From Pseudomonas triticifolii (lineage in GTDB: Bacteria; Pseudomonadota; Gammaproteobacteria; Pseudomonadales; Pseudomonadaceae), in assembly GCF_014358015.1 (NCBI RefSeq), contig NZ_JACONV010000001.1, positions 682,001-746,000 on the forward strand: 64,000 bases of DNA, in the 5' to 3' direction. The position numbers were made by a program, and so were the translations under genes. Under the pieces are notes generated by a model. It was given only the letters and a program-made list of their open reading frames with translations. It had not been told where the DNA came from and searched no databases. Below, piece after piece: positions 8,636-17,488 of the stretch (position 1 is its first letter; every line of letters begins with the position of its first letter).

Positions 8636-9643
8636 TTAATGAATAGACTGGCCGAGCGTGACAACACCGTCCGCCCGCTCGCACCCCAACCAACTGGTCC
8701 AGCCGAGACGGCAGGTGTTCTGCTCGCCGATACGCAGTTCCCTGATCTCCTCACGACGCAATGCCAGAGAGAGGTCGTAGGCGAGAAAGTCGCGCTGGGT
8801 GAAACGCACCAACGCCTTCAGCGGTTGATGCCCTGGCCCGATGGGAAGAAACTCGTGGAAGCGCTCCCAGCACAGTTGTTTGATGTGAATACGAAACTTG
8901 CCGCTTCGATCACGAACACGCTCGCCCAGCACCACGTCATGCCCCAGCCGGTTATTGAGACAGCCCAACGAATTGAGCTGTCCCGGACTGATGGACACCT
9001 GACGCTGCGTACACTGTTCGATAAACAGGTCTGCATGCTTGAAGTAATAGCGAAGAACAGACTCGATCAGCGCAGCAGAGTGGGCACGCAGACTGAGCAA
9101 CCCCAGGTAGGGAAGCAGTCGCTTCCAGTTGAGTTCGCGAGTCCCTCTGATCCGTTCGCCACCCAACCCGATCAACGCAAACAAATGCTCCGAAAACGGG
9201 TCCTTTGCACCTTTGGTAAAAACAGCGCGATAACGGTACTTGCGCCAGACAGGCAGCATGAGCTTCTGAAGACGGTGGTGAAAAAGGTCGAGAAAATCCC
9301 GGGTCGCATTACAACGGCTTCCATCATCCAGCGCCTGCTCACTGTAAAAGGCAGGCAACGGCGAACCGGATCCACACAGGCTGATAACGTTAAGGCGCAG
9401 CCGAACGTGGACGAGCCCACGCTCTTCGAAAAGCTCAAGCCCTTCGATATCGCTTCCGGGGAAACCCAGGCTCGGATTTGCCTGCAGTTCCAGAAACGCA
9501 TGCAGGCCCTCATCGTCGGCCGCAGGGTGTAATTGACGCAGTACATTCAAAATCAGCGGAATGGCCTGATAGATCGAGTACTCGCGGATCGTGCGCCCCA
9601 ACGCAACTAAAGCAGCGGCTGGAGTCCCATACGCGGTGTCCAT
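8636..9643 (-). CDS. tssG: Type VI secretion baseplate protein TssG
   Basis: Encodes 335 aa of the VasB/ImpH family. Recognisable blocks are YSIYQAIPLIL near the start, a central ISLCGSGSPLPAFYSE and the GRDVVLGERVRDRSGKFRI-like region (here GHDVVLGERVRDRSGKFRI). TssG with TssF and TssE forms the wedge of the baseplate. The ATG at 9643 has GGAGATC upstream and lies inside the last 37 bases of tssF, so the two genes overlap in different frames. A TTG inside the gene is an alternative start, but the ribosome site favours the ATG. Confidence 0.9.
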   Translation of the reverse strand: MDTAYGTPAAALVALGRTIREYSIYQAIPLILNVLRQLHPAADDEGLHAFLELQANPSLGFPGSDIEGLELFEERGLVHVRLRLNVISLCGSGSPLPAFYSEQALDDGSRCNATRDFLDLFHHRLQKLMLPVWRKYRYRAVFTKGAKDPFSEHLFALIGLGGERIRGTRELNWKRLLPYLGLLSLRAHSAALIESVLRYYFKHADLFIEQCTQRQVSISPGQLNSLGCLNNRLGHDVVLGERVRDRSGKFRIHIKQLCWERFHEFLPIGPGHQPLKALVRFTQRDFLAYDLSLALRREEIRELRIGEQNTCRLGWTSWLGCERADGVVTLGQSIH

Positions 9644-11394
9644 TCGTAACGATCTCCGTGAGTACTTTTTACATGCAGTTCATGAAATGAATTGAGGCTG
9701 GCATACAGCGCAAAAAACTCATTGAGTACCGAAGCAAACAGGAAGAGCGTGCCCTCCCCCACATAGCCATCGGGATTGATCACCAGCGCTGTCCTGACGC
9801 CACGTACCGGAAGGCCTTTGTACAACCGATCGACAGGTTGGTGGCTGATCGACTCGAGCCCGTTGAGCAGATGCCGACTGGTTTTCTCGGACTGCTGATC
9901 GTAATGACGCGGCAGGTCGTAGGTTTCCAGAATGACTTTCAACGCATCAATGTTGGCCAGCGACAAGTAGTTGAGCGACATGTTGCTGATGACCCGCCAC
10001 AGGAAATCCCGATTGATCGGAGGCGGATAACTGGGGGTGGCGGGCATGATATTTTTGAACCGAAGAGCATCCGGTGTCCCATCACACGCCCTGGAAATAC
10101 CGCCGACTTTAATCTGCAAGGGAAGGTTATGGTTCGTGCAGGTCAGTCTGATGGAAATCGCTTCCTGATACTCGGCACCGCGAAGATCGAAACTCAAGTA
10201 AGTGTCCAGTCCCTCGTACTGCAGGGACGGACGCTGGCGGACACTGTAAAAAGGCGTGTTGGCCTTCACGTCGGCGACCGGATCATGTTCAAACGACTCG
10301 AACACGACATATTCCTGATACCCCAGACCGCCTGATTGCCAGCCCGTTACTTTGTCAACCGAATACACGCCGCAACTGTCAACGCTGTCTCTGGACGGCA
10401 TGAGGAGATACTCGTCCCGTTTACCGTCGACGAGAATAGGCAAGGCGTCCTGTTCAAATAGATTCACCACAGGCGTGCAGTAAAGCCTTACATGATCCAG
10501 CGTAGGACGCAGGCGTTGAATATCCGCACCCTTGATCGTGAAAGCCATCTGTAATCCGCGCGCGTTTTTTAAAAGCGCTTCAGGCACCGCATTGAGAACA
10601 CCCAATCCCTTCACGTCGACAAACATGAATTTTTCCTGGAAGAAAAAATACTCCTGCAGGTAGCGATAACCCCGAAAGGTATTGAAGGGGTAAGGTATCA
10701 ATGCCTCTTCTTCAGCGAAGCCAACCGGAGAAACTTCGCTGACCGGAATCTGAAACTCGATGGGCTGTCCGTCATGACCAACAAGCAGACGACCCTCGGC
10801 ATCCAGCAAACTCAAGGTAATCCCTTGCAATTTACGCATCAGCCCAAGGTACAACGCCTGGCTGATATGACGATCACCTGCAAAGTGCAGCCTCAGTCGG
10901 GTCAATTGCAGATCACCTACATGACCATCGCAGCTCATTTCCAGATGCAGCTTCAGCGTCACGCCATCACTGGTCGGAGAACAACTCAGGTCTTTGAGCA
11001 CGAGCGGCAATACTTCAGTCGCAAAGCAGGTGCGAAACTGGCAGACCACACCGTTGACCGGCTCACTCTCGACGGGGGTCGAACGTTCGACCAGCACCGC
11101 AGGCCCGGGCCGCAGCAATGGCTCGAACTGAAGCATGCTCACCGATGGCAACGGCCGCATGTAGTTGGGCCATAGCAACTGCATCAAGGAGTGCGTCAAC
11201 TCGGGCAGTTCGTCATCCAGCTTCTGACGCAGCCGCCCTGTCAGGAATGCGAACCCTTCGAGTAATCGCTCGACATCCGGGTCACGCCCTGTTTGACCCA
11301 GAAAAGGTGCCAACGCAGGATTACGCTCGGAGAAACGACGCCCAAGGTGACGCAACGCCGAGAGCTCATCCTGATAGTAGTCATTGAAAGACAA
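9607..11394 (-). CDS. tssF: Type VI secretion baseplate protein TssF (TTG start)
   Basis: Encodes 595 aa of the VasA/ImpG family. The N-terminus SFNDYYQDELSALRHLGRRF is the family hallmark, and the length is normal (about 590-620). TssF is a baseplate wedge component. The conserved N-terminus begins at a TTG codon (11394); the next in-frame ATG is some 70 codons later, inside the conserved domain, so the TTG is almost certainly the real start. AGGTAAACGAACG precedes it. A gap of 103 bp separates it from tssE, the largest gap within the run. Confidence 0.92.
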   Translation of the reverse strand: MSFNDYYQDELSALRHLGRRFSERNPALAPFLGQTGRDPDVERLLEGFAFLTGRLRQKLDDELPELTHSLMQLLWPNYMRPLPSVSMLQFEPLLRPGPAVLVERSTPVESEPVNGVVCQFRTCFATEVLPLVLKDLSCSPTSDGVTLKLHLEMSCDGHVGDLQLTRLRLHFAGDRHISQALYLGLMRKLQGITLSLLDAEGRLLVGHDGQPIEFQIPVSEVSPVGFAEEEALIPYPFNTFRGYRYLQEYFFFQEKFMFVDVKGLGVLNAVPEALLKNARGLQMAFTIKGADIQRLRPTLDHVRLYCTPVVNLFEQDALPILVDGKRDEYLLMPSRDSVDSCGVYSVDKVTGWQSGGLGYQEYVVFESFEHDPVADVKANTPFYSVRQRPSLQYEGLDTYLSFDLRGAEYQEAISIRLTCTNHNLPLQIKVGGISRACDGTPDALRFKNIMPATPSYPPPINRDFLWRVISNMSLNYLSLANIDALKVILETYDLPRHYDQQSEKTSRHLLNGLESISHQPVDRLYKGLPVRGVRTALVINPDGYVGEGTLFLFASVLNEFFALYASLNSFHELHVKSTHGDRYEWTPRMGLQPLL

Positions 11395-11497
11395 CGTTCG
11401 TTTACCTGTTTTGAAGTGGGTACATGCTGTGGTTTAAAAGGTGCAAGCAGCACGACGTCCGTATTAACGAATACACGCGCTGCTCGCGGGCAGACAT

Positions 11498-11911
11498 TCA
11501 GTGACTCCTCACGTTGACGGAGCCACGGCCATCCAGAGCGCCGTAAAACACCACTTCCTTATTAGCGCCATCGACTTCAAGAAACGCCTTGATGGAGAAC
11601 ATAAACATCAACACATTGTCATGATCAGGTTCTGCAACGACCCGGACATTGCTGAGGCGTGGTTCATAAGTACCAATGAAGTGTTCAATCGACTTCTGAG
11701 CGTGCCGCAGGGTGTCGTGAAGACTGAGGCGCATATCGTTCACGTCTGGAAGGCCGTAATCAGGCAGCATGTGGACGCTGCCTGCACGAGTGCTTAGCAT
11801 TCTTGAAAGATGCGCCGCCACCGAAGCCATCAGGCGCGCTTCACGACTCAACCCGGTTCGAGTGTCAGCGGTATTGCCCAGTCGCTCGAACAAACTGGCG
11901 CCGCAGGTCAT
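11498..11911 (-). CDS. tssE: Type VI secretion baseplate protein TssE (gp25-like)
   Basis: Encodes 137 aa with the gp25-like lysozyme-fold core: LPDYGLPDVND, then IEHFIGTYEPRLSNVRV with the conserved YEPRL motif. TssE sits in the baseplate and helps start sheath polymerisation, as gp25 does in phage T4. The length is usual for the family. The start codon overlaps the tssC stop as ATGA. Confidence 0.93.
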   Translation of the reverse strand: MTCGASLFERLGNTADTRTGLSREARLMASVAAHLSRMLSTRAGSVHMLPDYGLPDVNDMRLSLHDTLRHAQKSIEHFIGTYEPRLSNVRVVAEPDHDNVLMFMFSIKAFLEVDGANKEVVFYGALDGRGSVNVRSH

Positions 11912-13383
11912 TCCTTATTCATCTTTCCGACCAGAGAAAGCGTGAACGAGGCCCCCATGTATTTGAAGTGCGGACGCACGTTAAGTCCGACGCGATACCA
12001 GCCCGGATCACCCTCGACATCACTGACGGTGATATGCGCTGCACGCAACGGACGTCGGCCACGAACCTCGGCTCCCGGGTTTTCCTGATCGGCCACGTAT
12101 TGACGTATCCATTTGTTGAGTTGAAGCTCAAGATCCGTCCGCTCTTTCCATGAGCCGATCTGCTCGCGTTGCAGCACTTTGATGTAGTGAGCCAGTCGAT
12201 TGACAATCATCATGTAGGGCAGTTGGGTACCCAACTTATAGTTGAGTTCGGCCGTCTTGCCCTCTGGACTGTTTCCAAAGAACTTGGGTTTTTGCACAGA
12301 ACTTGCCGAGAAGAATGCTGCGTTGTCGCTCCCCTTGCGCATGGTCAACGCAATAAACCCCTCTTCCGCCAACTCGTACTCGCGGCGGTCGGAGACCAGA
12401 ACCTCGGTAGGTATCTTGGTTTCGATCTCGCCCATGCTATCGAAATGATGCAGCGGCAGGTCTTCAACGGCCCCGCCGCTTTGCGGGCCTATAATGTTGG
12501 GGCACCAGCGAAACCTGGCAAAACTGTCAGTAAAACGTGTCGCAAACGCATACGCCGTGTTACCCCACAGATAATGCTCGTGCTCATTGGCAACATTCTC
12601 TCTGTAGGCGAACGTCTTGACCGGATTTTCCTCAGGATCGTAGGGGCTGCGAAGCAGAAAACGAGGCACCGTCAGCGCAAAATATCGGGCATCTTCCTGC
12701 TGACGGAAACTCTGCCACTTGGCAAACTGCGGACCTTCGAAATGATCCCTCAGGTCTTTGAGATCAGGCAGACCGGTGAACTGCTCAAGCCCAAAAAACT
12801 GCGGCCCGGCTGCTGCGACGAATGGTGCGTGTGCCATGCATGCCACGCTCGAGACATACTGCATGGTCTTGACGTCAGGCGAACTGGCGGAAAAATAGTA
12901 GTTGGCAATGATTGCCCCTACCGGATTGCCACCGAACTGCCCGTACTCCGCGGTATAAACATGCTTGTAGAGGCCAGACTGGAACACCTCAGGCGAGTCC
13001 TCGAAGTCGTCCAGCAAGTCCTGCTTGGACACATTCAGCATCTCGATCTTTATATTCTCTCGAAAATCCGTTCGATCGATCAGCAACTTCAATCCGCGCC
13101 ATGACGATTCCAGCGCCTGGAATTCGAGGTGGTGCAGAATTTCATCCACCTGACGACTGAGCTTGACATCGATCTCGGTGATCATCCGGTCAACCAGTGC
13201 CTTTTTGACCGGCTCGGCGCTGTTCTGAGGTTTGAGCAACTCTTCGATAAACGCCGCCACGCCGCGTTTCGCTATCGCGTAGGCTTCGTCCCCGGGAGAC
13301 ATCCTGGTTTCAGCGATGATCTGATCAAGAATGCCGAACTCTGTCTGTTCGGCCGTGTTTTTCTGCGCAACATTGGTATTCAT
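11908..13383 (-). CDS. tssC: Type VI secretion contractile sheath large subunit TssC
   Basis: Encodes 491 aa of the VipB/ImpC family. Conserved blocks include LEFQALESSWRGLKLLI, GAIIANYYFSASSPDV, FGLEQFTGLPDL and PRFLLRSPYDPEENPVKTF. TssC with TssB forms the contractile sheath. The ATG at 13383 has a strong AGGAGG upstream; the open frame extends to 13434 but would overlap tssB's end without a ribosome site. The C-terminus overlaps tssE by 4 bp. Confidence 0.96.
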   Translation of the reverse strand: MNTNVAQKNTAEQTEFGILDQIIAETRMSPGDEAYAIAKRGVAAFIEELLKPQNSAEPVKKALVDRMITEIDVKLSRQVDEILHHLEFQALESSWRGLKLLIDRTDFRENIKIEMLNVSKQDLLDDFEDSPEVFQSGLYKHVYTAEYGQFGGNPVGAIIANYYFSASSPDVKTMQYVSSVACMAHAPFVAAAGPQFFGLEQFTGLPDLKDLRDHFEGPQFAKWQSFRQQEDARYFALTVPRFLLRSPYDPEENPVKTFAYRENVANEHEHYLWGNTAYAFATRFTDSFARFRWCPNIIGPQSGGAVEDLPLHHFDSMGEIETKIPTEVLVSDRREYELAEEGFIALTMRKGSDNAAFFSASSVQKPKFFGNSPEGKTAELNYKLGTQLPYMMIVNRLAHYIKVLQREQIGSWKERTDLELQLNKWIRQYVADQENPGAEVRGRRPLRAAHITVSDVEGDPGWYRVGLNVRPHFKYMGASFTLSLVGKMNKE

Positions 13384-13411
13384 GGCTGTGCCTCCTGGCC
13401 GTTCAAACGTT

Positions 13412-13909
13412 TCATGCTTGCATTGCCTCGACACCTAGTTCTTCGAGCACTCGATGGCGGGATGCTTCATCGGTGAGTACACTTTCAATCGCCTTGCGAA
13501 AGGCCGGAGCATTGCCTAACGGCCCTTTAAGAGCCATCAAGGCGTCTCTTAACTCCATGAGCTTTTTCAGTTCCGGAACTTGCTCGACCAGGCTGGCGGG
13601 ATTGAAGTCACTCATGGAACTCACTTTGATATCCACCGCAAGTTCCGTGGCGTCGCCCTCGACCTGCAAGCGATTCGGCACGCTCAATGACAGTTGCAAC
13701 TCCTGTTTGGCCAGCACCTCATCGAAATTGTTCTTGTCGATGCTGATCGACTTGCGGTCTTCAAGCTTTCGCTCATCGACCCGCTGAACAAAATCCCCCA
13801 ACACCAACAACTTCAGAGGCAATTCAATCTCTTCCTGGGCGTCGCCGGTAGCAGGTTTGAACGTGACGTTTATCCGTTCTTTAGGCGCGACAGAGCCTTC
13901 TTTGGCCAT
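13412..13909 (-). CDS. tssB: Type VI secretion contractile sheath small subunit TssB
   Basis: Encodes 165 aa of the VipA/ImpB family: an N-terminal ERINVTFKPATGDAQEEIELPLKLLVLGDF with the typical LPLKLLVLGDF block, then DFNPASLVEQVPELKKLMELRDAL. It pairs with TssC in the sheath and exposes the helix recognised by ClpV. Its ATG is preceded by GGAGAGAAACC, a strong ribosome site. The tssB-tssC order and 28-bp spacing are standard. Confidence 0.95.
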   Translation of the reverse strand: MAKEGSVAPKERINVTFKPATGDAQEEIELPLKLLVLGDFVQRVDERKLEDRKSISIDKNNFDEVLAKQELQLSLSVPNRLQVEGDATELAVDIKVSSMSDFNPASLVEQVPELKKLMELRDALMALKGPLGNAPAFRKAIESVLTDEASRHRVLEELGVEAMQA

Positions 13910-13935
13910 GGTTTCTCTCCTTGCCTGTGCAGGCG

Positions 13936-15477
13936 TTATGACTTACTCAGTAGCGACTCAAAATCGTACTGACACAATCGTCGGTATATCGACTCCTTAC
14001 TTACCCGAGTCTCTTGAGTCGGGGGAAGCAGTTCGTAGCAACTGTATAAACGTTGCGAAATCTCCAGAAAGGCTTCGAACTCCCAGTGCTCAAGCCCTTG
14101 CTTCTGAAGTTGCTGATCCAGCAGTTCCAGGTGAACCCTGGCGAGTTCGTATTTCTTTGCTCGACAACAGAGCCGGGCGACAGCAAATTGCCAATAAAAA
14201 CGGTCACGTTCACTGCGTGCCTCTTTCAGGTGCTGCATCAATACTTGAGCGGCATCTTTGAAGCCGGTTTTCGGCAGTGCCTGGACGACTTCATCCAACA
14301 CGACGTCCCAAGCGGGCCCCACTCCCGCATTACCCGAAGAGCGCTCAGGCTGCACGGGAATAACATGGGGCATTACATGAGTCGCAATCCAGCTCTGCGT
14401 GGCCTCATCAGCAAACGGTTGCCCGTCGTAAAAATGCAGGTCAGCGATGCCTGAAACCCGCTGCAAGAACAGCGCAAACTGGATCTCAACTTCATACATA
14501 GCACCCTGGGCTTGAAGTGCTTCAAAACACGCCCAGACCATACGTTGGCCGTCGAACCAAAACGGCGAACGGGCGATGCTCATTTCAATGTCCACTATCA
14601 GATCGGCGTATTTACCCTGTTCAAAACGCCCTCTGTACTCATCCAGTCTGTCAGCAGGCAAGCCGCGCAATACCGTTATCCGCTGGGAATTGCACTCCGG
14701 CATGGAATCGATCCCCAGCCACAGTAGCGTGCGATTGAGGCGCAACGCACGTGGATCGGTCGCCTTCTGCCGCAACCACCAGGCACATAGCGATTGGGCA
14801 AGTTCCTGTTGAGTGCCGAGCGCTTTGCGAGCCTCTTTATCGCTGCCCACGGGGGCAGGACTGAAAAGCTGAGTGGCGGCTTGCTTGACCTGCGCAACCA
14901 TTGCCATGGGCTTGCTGTCGTCTTGAGACGCAAGCTTTAGCATACGGTCCAGTCGCCTGCGCAGCGGCAGAAGCAAAGGCGACGCTTCCCCGAAATGAAG
15001 CCCCAATAGATTATCTAAAGCCTCAAGATGCGCTGATAGTTTCTCAAACAGCGACAGCTGCTTTTTTACAGACACCTCTTCTACAAGCACCTTTTCGAGT
15101 CGGGGCACCAGCCACGCAAAGGCTGCTGTGCGTGTTCTCGGCTTGATCGGGTACAAAACGGACCAATGGTTTTCACATAAATGAAGTAACAATTCCATTC
15201 CAGCCAATAAGCCTGGAAACGCCTCGCATTTATAGAGCGCCCAGACTAACCAGCATGCAACACGAAGATCCCTGGACTGTTCGCGCAGAATCTTTTCACT
15301 GACCTCGCGAACCTTGTCCCAGTCAACGTGCCCAGACCCGTGCATTGATTGCTCACCCTTAAGATGACCGTCCAACACTTCAAAATCAGTCGAATAGCGA
15401 ACATCATTACCTGCGTAAGAAAGGCTGGATATGGGCGCCTGGGCAATACGAAGATAAAGAGCAGAGAGTCTGTCCAT
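13936..15477 (-). CDS. tssA: Type VI secretion assembly protein TssA
   Basis: Encodes 513 aa with an ImpA N-terminal domain in the first 250 residues or so (ICENHWSVLYP-type motif, here LCENHWSVLYPI) and a long helical C-terminal half. TssA organises baseplate docking and sheath elongation. I chose the ATG at 15477, with GGGGTGG upstream, over the in-frame start at 15507. It is the first gene of the leftward operon and faces hcp across a control region of about 520 bp. Codon use is slightly more AT-rich in its 5' part, as in the adjacent intergenic DNA. Confidence 0.92.
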   Translation of the reverse strand: MDRLSALYLRIAQAPISSLSYAGNDVRYSTDFEVLDGHLKGEQSMHGSGHVDWDKVREVSEKILREQSRDLRVACWLVWALYKCEAFPGLLAGMELLLHLCENHWSVLYPIKPRTRTAAFAWLVPRLEKVLVEEVSVKKQLSLFEKLSAHLEALDNLLGLHFGEASPLLLPLRRRLDRMLKLASQDDSKPMAMVAQVKQAATQLFSPAPVGSDKEARKALGTQQELAQSLCAWWLRQKATDPRALRLNRTLLWLGIDSMPECNSQRITVLRGLPADRLDEYRGRFEQGKYADLIVDIEMSIARSPFWFDGQRMVWACFEALQAQGAMYEVEIQFALFLQRVSGIADLHFYDGQPFADEATQSWIATHVMPHVIPVQPERSSGNAGVGPAWDVVLDEVVQALPKTGFKDAAQVLMQHLKEARSERDRFYWQFAVARLCCRAKKYELARVHLELLDQQLQKQGLEHWEFEAFLEISQRLYSCYELLPPTQETRVSKESIYRRLCQYDFESLLSKS

Positions 15478-15715
15478 GTGCCACCCCACTGCTATCCTTA
15501 TCGCCAATCGATAGGTGTTTAACGCTGAATACTGTTGACGGGTTAAACATTAACTATAAGCTCCACCTTTAACAAGCCACTCAAACGCGCATACTATTTT
15601 TTCAGAAATTTCCTACAGCGCAGAACAGAAATATTGTAGGACCTCAAACGAACCACAAGCATTCACCCTCACCCGAACCACTTACCCACAATTGCCTGCA
15701 TATCACCTGGCAACA

Positions 15716-15836
15716 TGCGCAACTATCTACACACGCTCAAGCGCTGCGCACTTGGCCTGAGTTACTGACACTTAATGAACACTGACCTTTGCAAGCACTG
15801 CGCAAATATTCTTCCTCCTGTGCAAAAAGCTGCGCA
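15716..15836. promoter_or_regulatory. Four TGCGCA palindromes, candidate enhancer sites for the VasH-type activator
   Basis: The hexamer TGCGCA occurs at 15716-15721, 15745-15750, 15799-15804 and 15831-15836, roughly 110-230 bases upstream of the predicted hcp transcription start. Three of the four are followed by A[AC] and three preceded by [AG]C. The third belongs to a wider dyad TTTGC-N9-GCAAA (15788-15806). Placement and repetition fit upstream activator sequences of a sigma-54 enhancer-binding protein. Binding by the VasH-type protein is inferred, not shown. Confidence 0.55.
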
Positions 15837-15920
15837 ACTACAAACCCTCAGTAGTCTGCAGGATCACGAAAATACTGATTTGACTCGCCACAAGGCCTTG
15901 CCATCGGGTTATTCATCAAA

Positions 15921-15936
15921 TGGCACGGTTCTTGTT
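15921..15936 (+). promoter_or_regulatory. Sigma-54-type -24/-12 promoter of hcp
   Basis: TGGCACGGTTCTTGTT matches the sigma-54 consensus TGGCACG-N4-TTGCW at all positions except the -12 dinucleotide, which is GT rather than GC. The GG at 15922-15923 is 10 bases from the -12 G, the required spacing. Transcription would begin near 15946, about 50 bases before the hcp ATG. The cluster encodes a GAFTGA-containing activator, which sigma-54 promoters require. Confidence 0.75.
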
Positions 15937-15998
15937 AATACTCGATAACCAGCAAGACAGAACAGGCTGGATATTCCGTATTATAAGGAGCTTATCTA

Positions 15999-16517
15999 AT
16001 GGCAACACCTGCTTACATAACGATTACTAGCGAAACGCGTGGCGTTTTAACCCTGAATGCTTTTACTCAAGAGTCTGTAGGTAGTATTTATCAGGAAGGA
16101 CATACCGATCAGGCCATGGTACAGGCCTTCAGCCATATGATAACGATTCCTCGGGATCCGCAATCAGGCCAGCCCACCGGACAACGCGTTCATGCACCTC
16201 TGTGCATTACCAAAATCTTCGATAAGTCATCGCCATTACTCCAACAGGCGCTCACCTCCGGCGAACAACTGAGCTCGGTCGAGATCATGTGGTACCGCAC
16301 CTCAAGCGAAGGCAAGCAGGAGCACTACTACACGACGCTGCTGGAGAAGGCGATCATCGTCGAGATCAAGGATTACATGTACAACTGCCAGGACTCGGCC
16401 ACGTCGCAATTCACTCACCTTGAAGACGTACATTTTGCTTATCGCAAGATCACCTGGACCCATGAAAAAGCCAGCACTTCGGGCTCTGACGATTGGGGCA
16501 GCCCGCTCTCGGCCTGA
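15999..16517 (+). CDS. hcp: Type VI secretion tube protein Hcp (172 aa)
   Basis: Encodes 172 aa of the Hcp family in the longer Hcp2-like form. The N-terminus ATPAYITITSETRG and the blocks SVGSIYQEGHTDQAM and APLCITKIFDKSSPLLQQAL are typical, as is the final YRKITWTHEKASTSGSDDW. Hcp hexamers stack into the inner tube and carry effectors. An AAGGAG ribosome site is 7 bases before the ATG. The gene stands alone in its own transcript, with a sigma-54-like promoter upstream and a hairpin downstream; no vgrG, PAAR or effector gene follows it. Confidence 0.95.
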   Translation: MATPAYITITSETRGVLTLNAFTQESVGSIYQEGHTDQAMVQAFSHMITIPRDPQSGQPTGQRVHAPLCITKIFDKSSPLLQQALTSGEQLSSVEIMWYRTSSEGKQEHYYTTLLEKAIIVEIKDYMYNCQDSATSQFTHLEDVHFAYRKITWTHEKASTSGSDDWGSPLSA

Positions 16518-16528
16518 ATGTGACTGAC

Positions 16529-16556
16529 GGCTATCGACTCGCAAGGGCCGATAGCC
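16529..16556 (+). terminator. Hairpin after hcp
   Basis: GGCTATCG and CGATAGCC arms, 8 bp, with a 12-base loop, 12 bases after the hcp stop. No clear U-run follows (TCTACGAGCTTTT), so it may act as a 3' end stabiliser or weak terminator. Confidence 0.5.
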
Positions 16557-16812
16557 TCTACGAGCTTTTGCCGCACAAAACACGAGCGTGATGACACACT
16601 CCGCCCCTACTCGTATTGCCACTCCCAGCAACGTGGAAGTCCCAGGCAGCCCCCCGCGCCAGCGAAACCGCAACCGTCAGAGACGCTTTAAAAAAAGGCT
16701 CTGCGCGCCCCGACGAGGCGTTTCATCCAGCCTGCTTGCGCCCTCCTCATCCAACGAATAAGGTGCTCATCAGCACAAAACAGTACCCGTGAGCCTCGAC
16801 CTAAGGTCCCCC

Positions 16813-17403
16813 ATGATCCAGATCCGCACCATGACCCCAGAAGACTTCGACCGCTTCTGGCCTACCTTCCAGTCTGTCGCAATGGCGCAGGAAACCTACG
16901 CCTATGACCCAACATTGACGTTTGAGCAGGCCCGTGAGATCTGGATGACGCTGCCCCTGCACACGCTGGTTGCGGAGGAAGAAGGTCAGTTGCTGGGCAG
17001 CTACTACCTGAAGGCGAATGCTGCAGGTCCGGGTGATCATGTCTGCAACTGTGGTTACATGGTGACCGACGCGGCGCGTGGCCGAGGGGTGGCGCGGTTG
17101 ATGTGCGAGCATTCGCAGCAACTGGCGCGCGACAGTGGTTTTCAAGCCATGCAGTTCAACTCTGTGGTCGCGTCCAATGAAGTCGCCGTGGCGCTCTGGA
17201 CCAAGCTTGGGTTCGACACTGTAGGACGCCTGCCCAAGGCCTATCGGCATGCCCGGCTGGGTCTGGTGGACTGCCTGGTGATGTTCAAATGGCTGGGCCA
17301 TGCGCCCAAGGCTGACGAAGGTGACACCCGCCAACCTGCGCAATCCATGTTGATCGGGCGCAAGAACATCGAGTCCGTGGTTTCACGTCCACGTCGCAGG
17401 TAA
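16813..17403 (+). CDS. GNAT-family N-acetyltransferase
   Basis: Encodes 196 aa with the GNAT fold: an N-terminal MIQIRTMTPEDFDRFWPTF, then CNCGYMVTDAARGRGVARLM, whose RGRGVA is the acetyl-CoA pyrophosphate-binding loop, and VASNEVAVALWTKLGFDTVGRLP as the conserved final strand-helix. The substrate is unknown. TAAGG precedes the ATG at 16813; the frame remains open to 16789 without a better site. It follows hcp in the same direction, but with about 300 bp and a hairpin between, so it is probably a separate unit. Confidence 0.85.
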   Translation: MIQIRTMTPEDFDRFWPTFQSVAMAQETYAYDPTLTFEQAREIWMTLPLHTLVAEEEGQLLGSYYLKANAAGPGDHVCNCGYMVTDAARGRGVARLMCEHSQQLARDSGFQAMQFNSVVASNEVAVALWTKLGFDTVGRLPKAYRHARLGLVDCLVMFKWLGHAPKADEGDTRQPAQSMLIGRKNIESVVSRPRRR

Positions 17404-17421
17404 TCCCCTTGCCCTTGCAGC

Positions 17422-17454
17422 AGGCTCCCTGACATTCCTATTGCAGGGGGCCTT
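17422..17454 (+). terminator. Terminator after the GNAT gene
   Basis: Arms AGGCTCCCTG and CAGGGGGCCT, with one mismatch, around a 12-base loop and followed by TTTAG. It lies between convergent genes and starts 19 bases after the GNAT stop. Confidence 0.5.
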
Positions 17455-17488
17455 TAGCCCTGTGTGATTCTTTGAACCGATCAGCCTG

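Larger units (their letters stand above)
15478..15998. promoter_or_regulatory. Divergent tssA/hcp control region
   Basis: About 520 bp without a coding frame, AT-rich relative to its flanks. It separates the leftward tssA operon from the rightward hcp gene. It contains a sigma-54-like promoter (15921-15936), four TGCGCA palindromes (15716-15836), and a hairpin of TCCTACA/TGTAGGA arms (15611-15617 and 15635-15641) that would fall in the tssA leader. I could not pick out a convincing sigma-70 or sigma-54 promoter for tssA. Confidence 0.7.

Noticed and set aside
8567-9532. Plus-strand frame of 321 codons opposite tssG/clpV
   Set aside because: Shadow of conserved T6SS genes on the other strand; no ribosome site.
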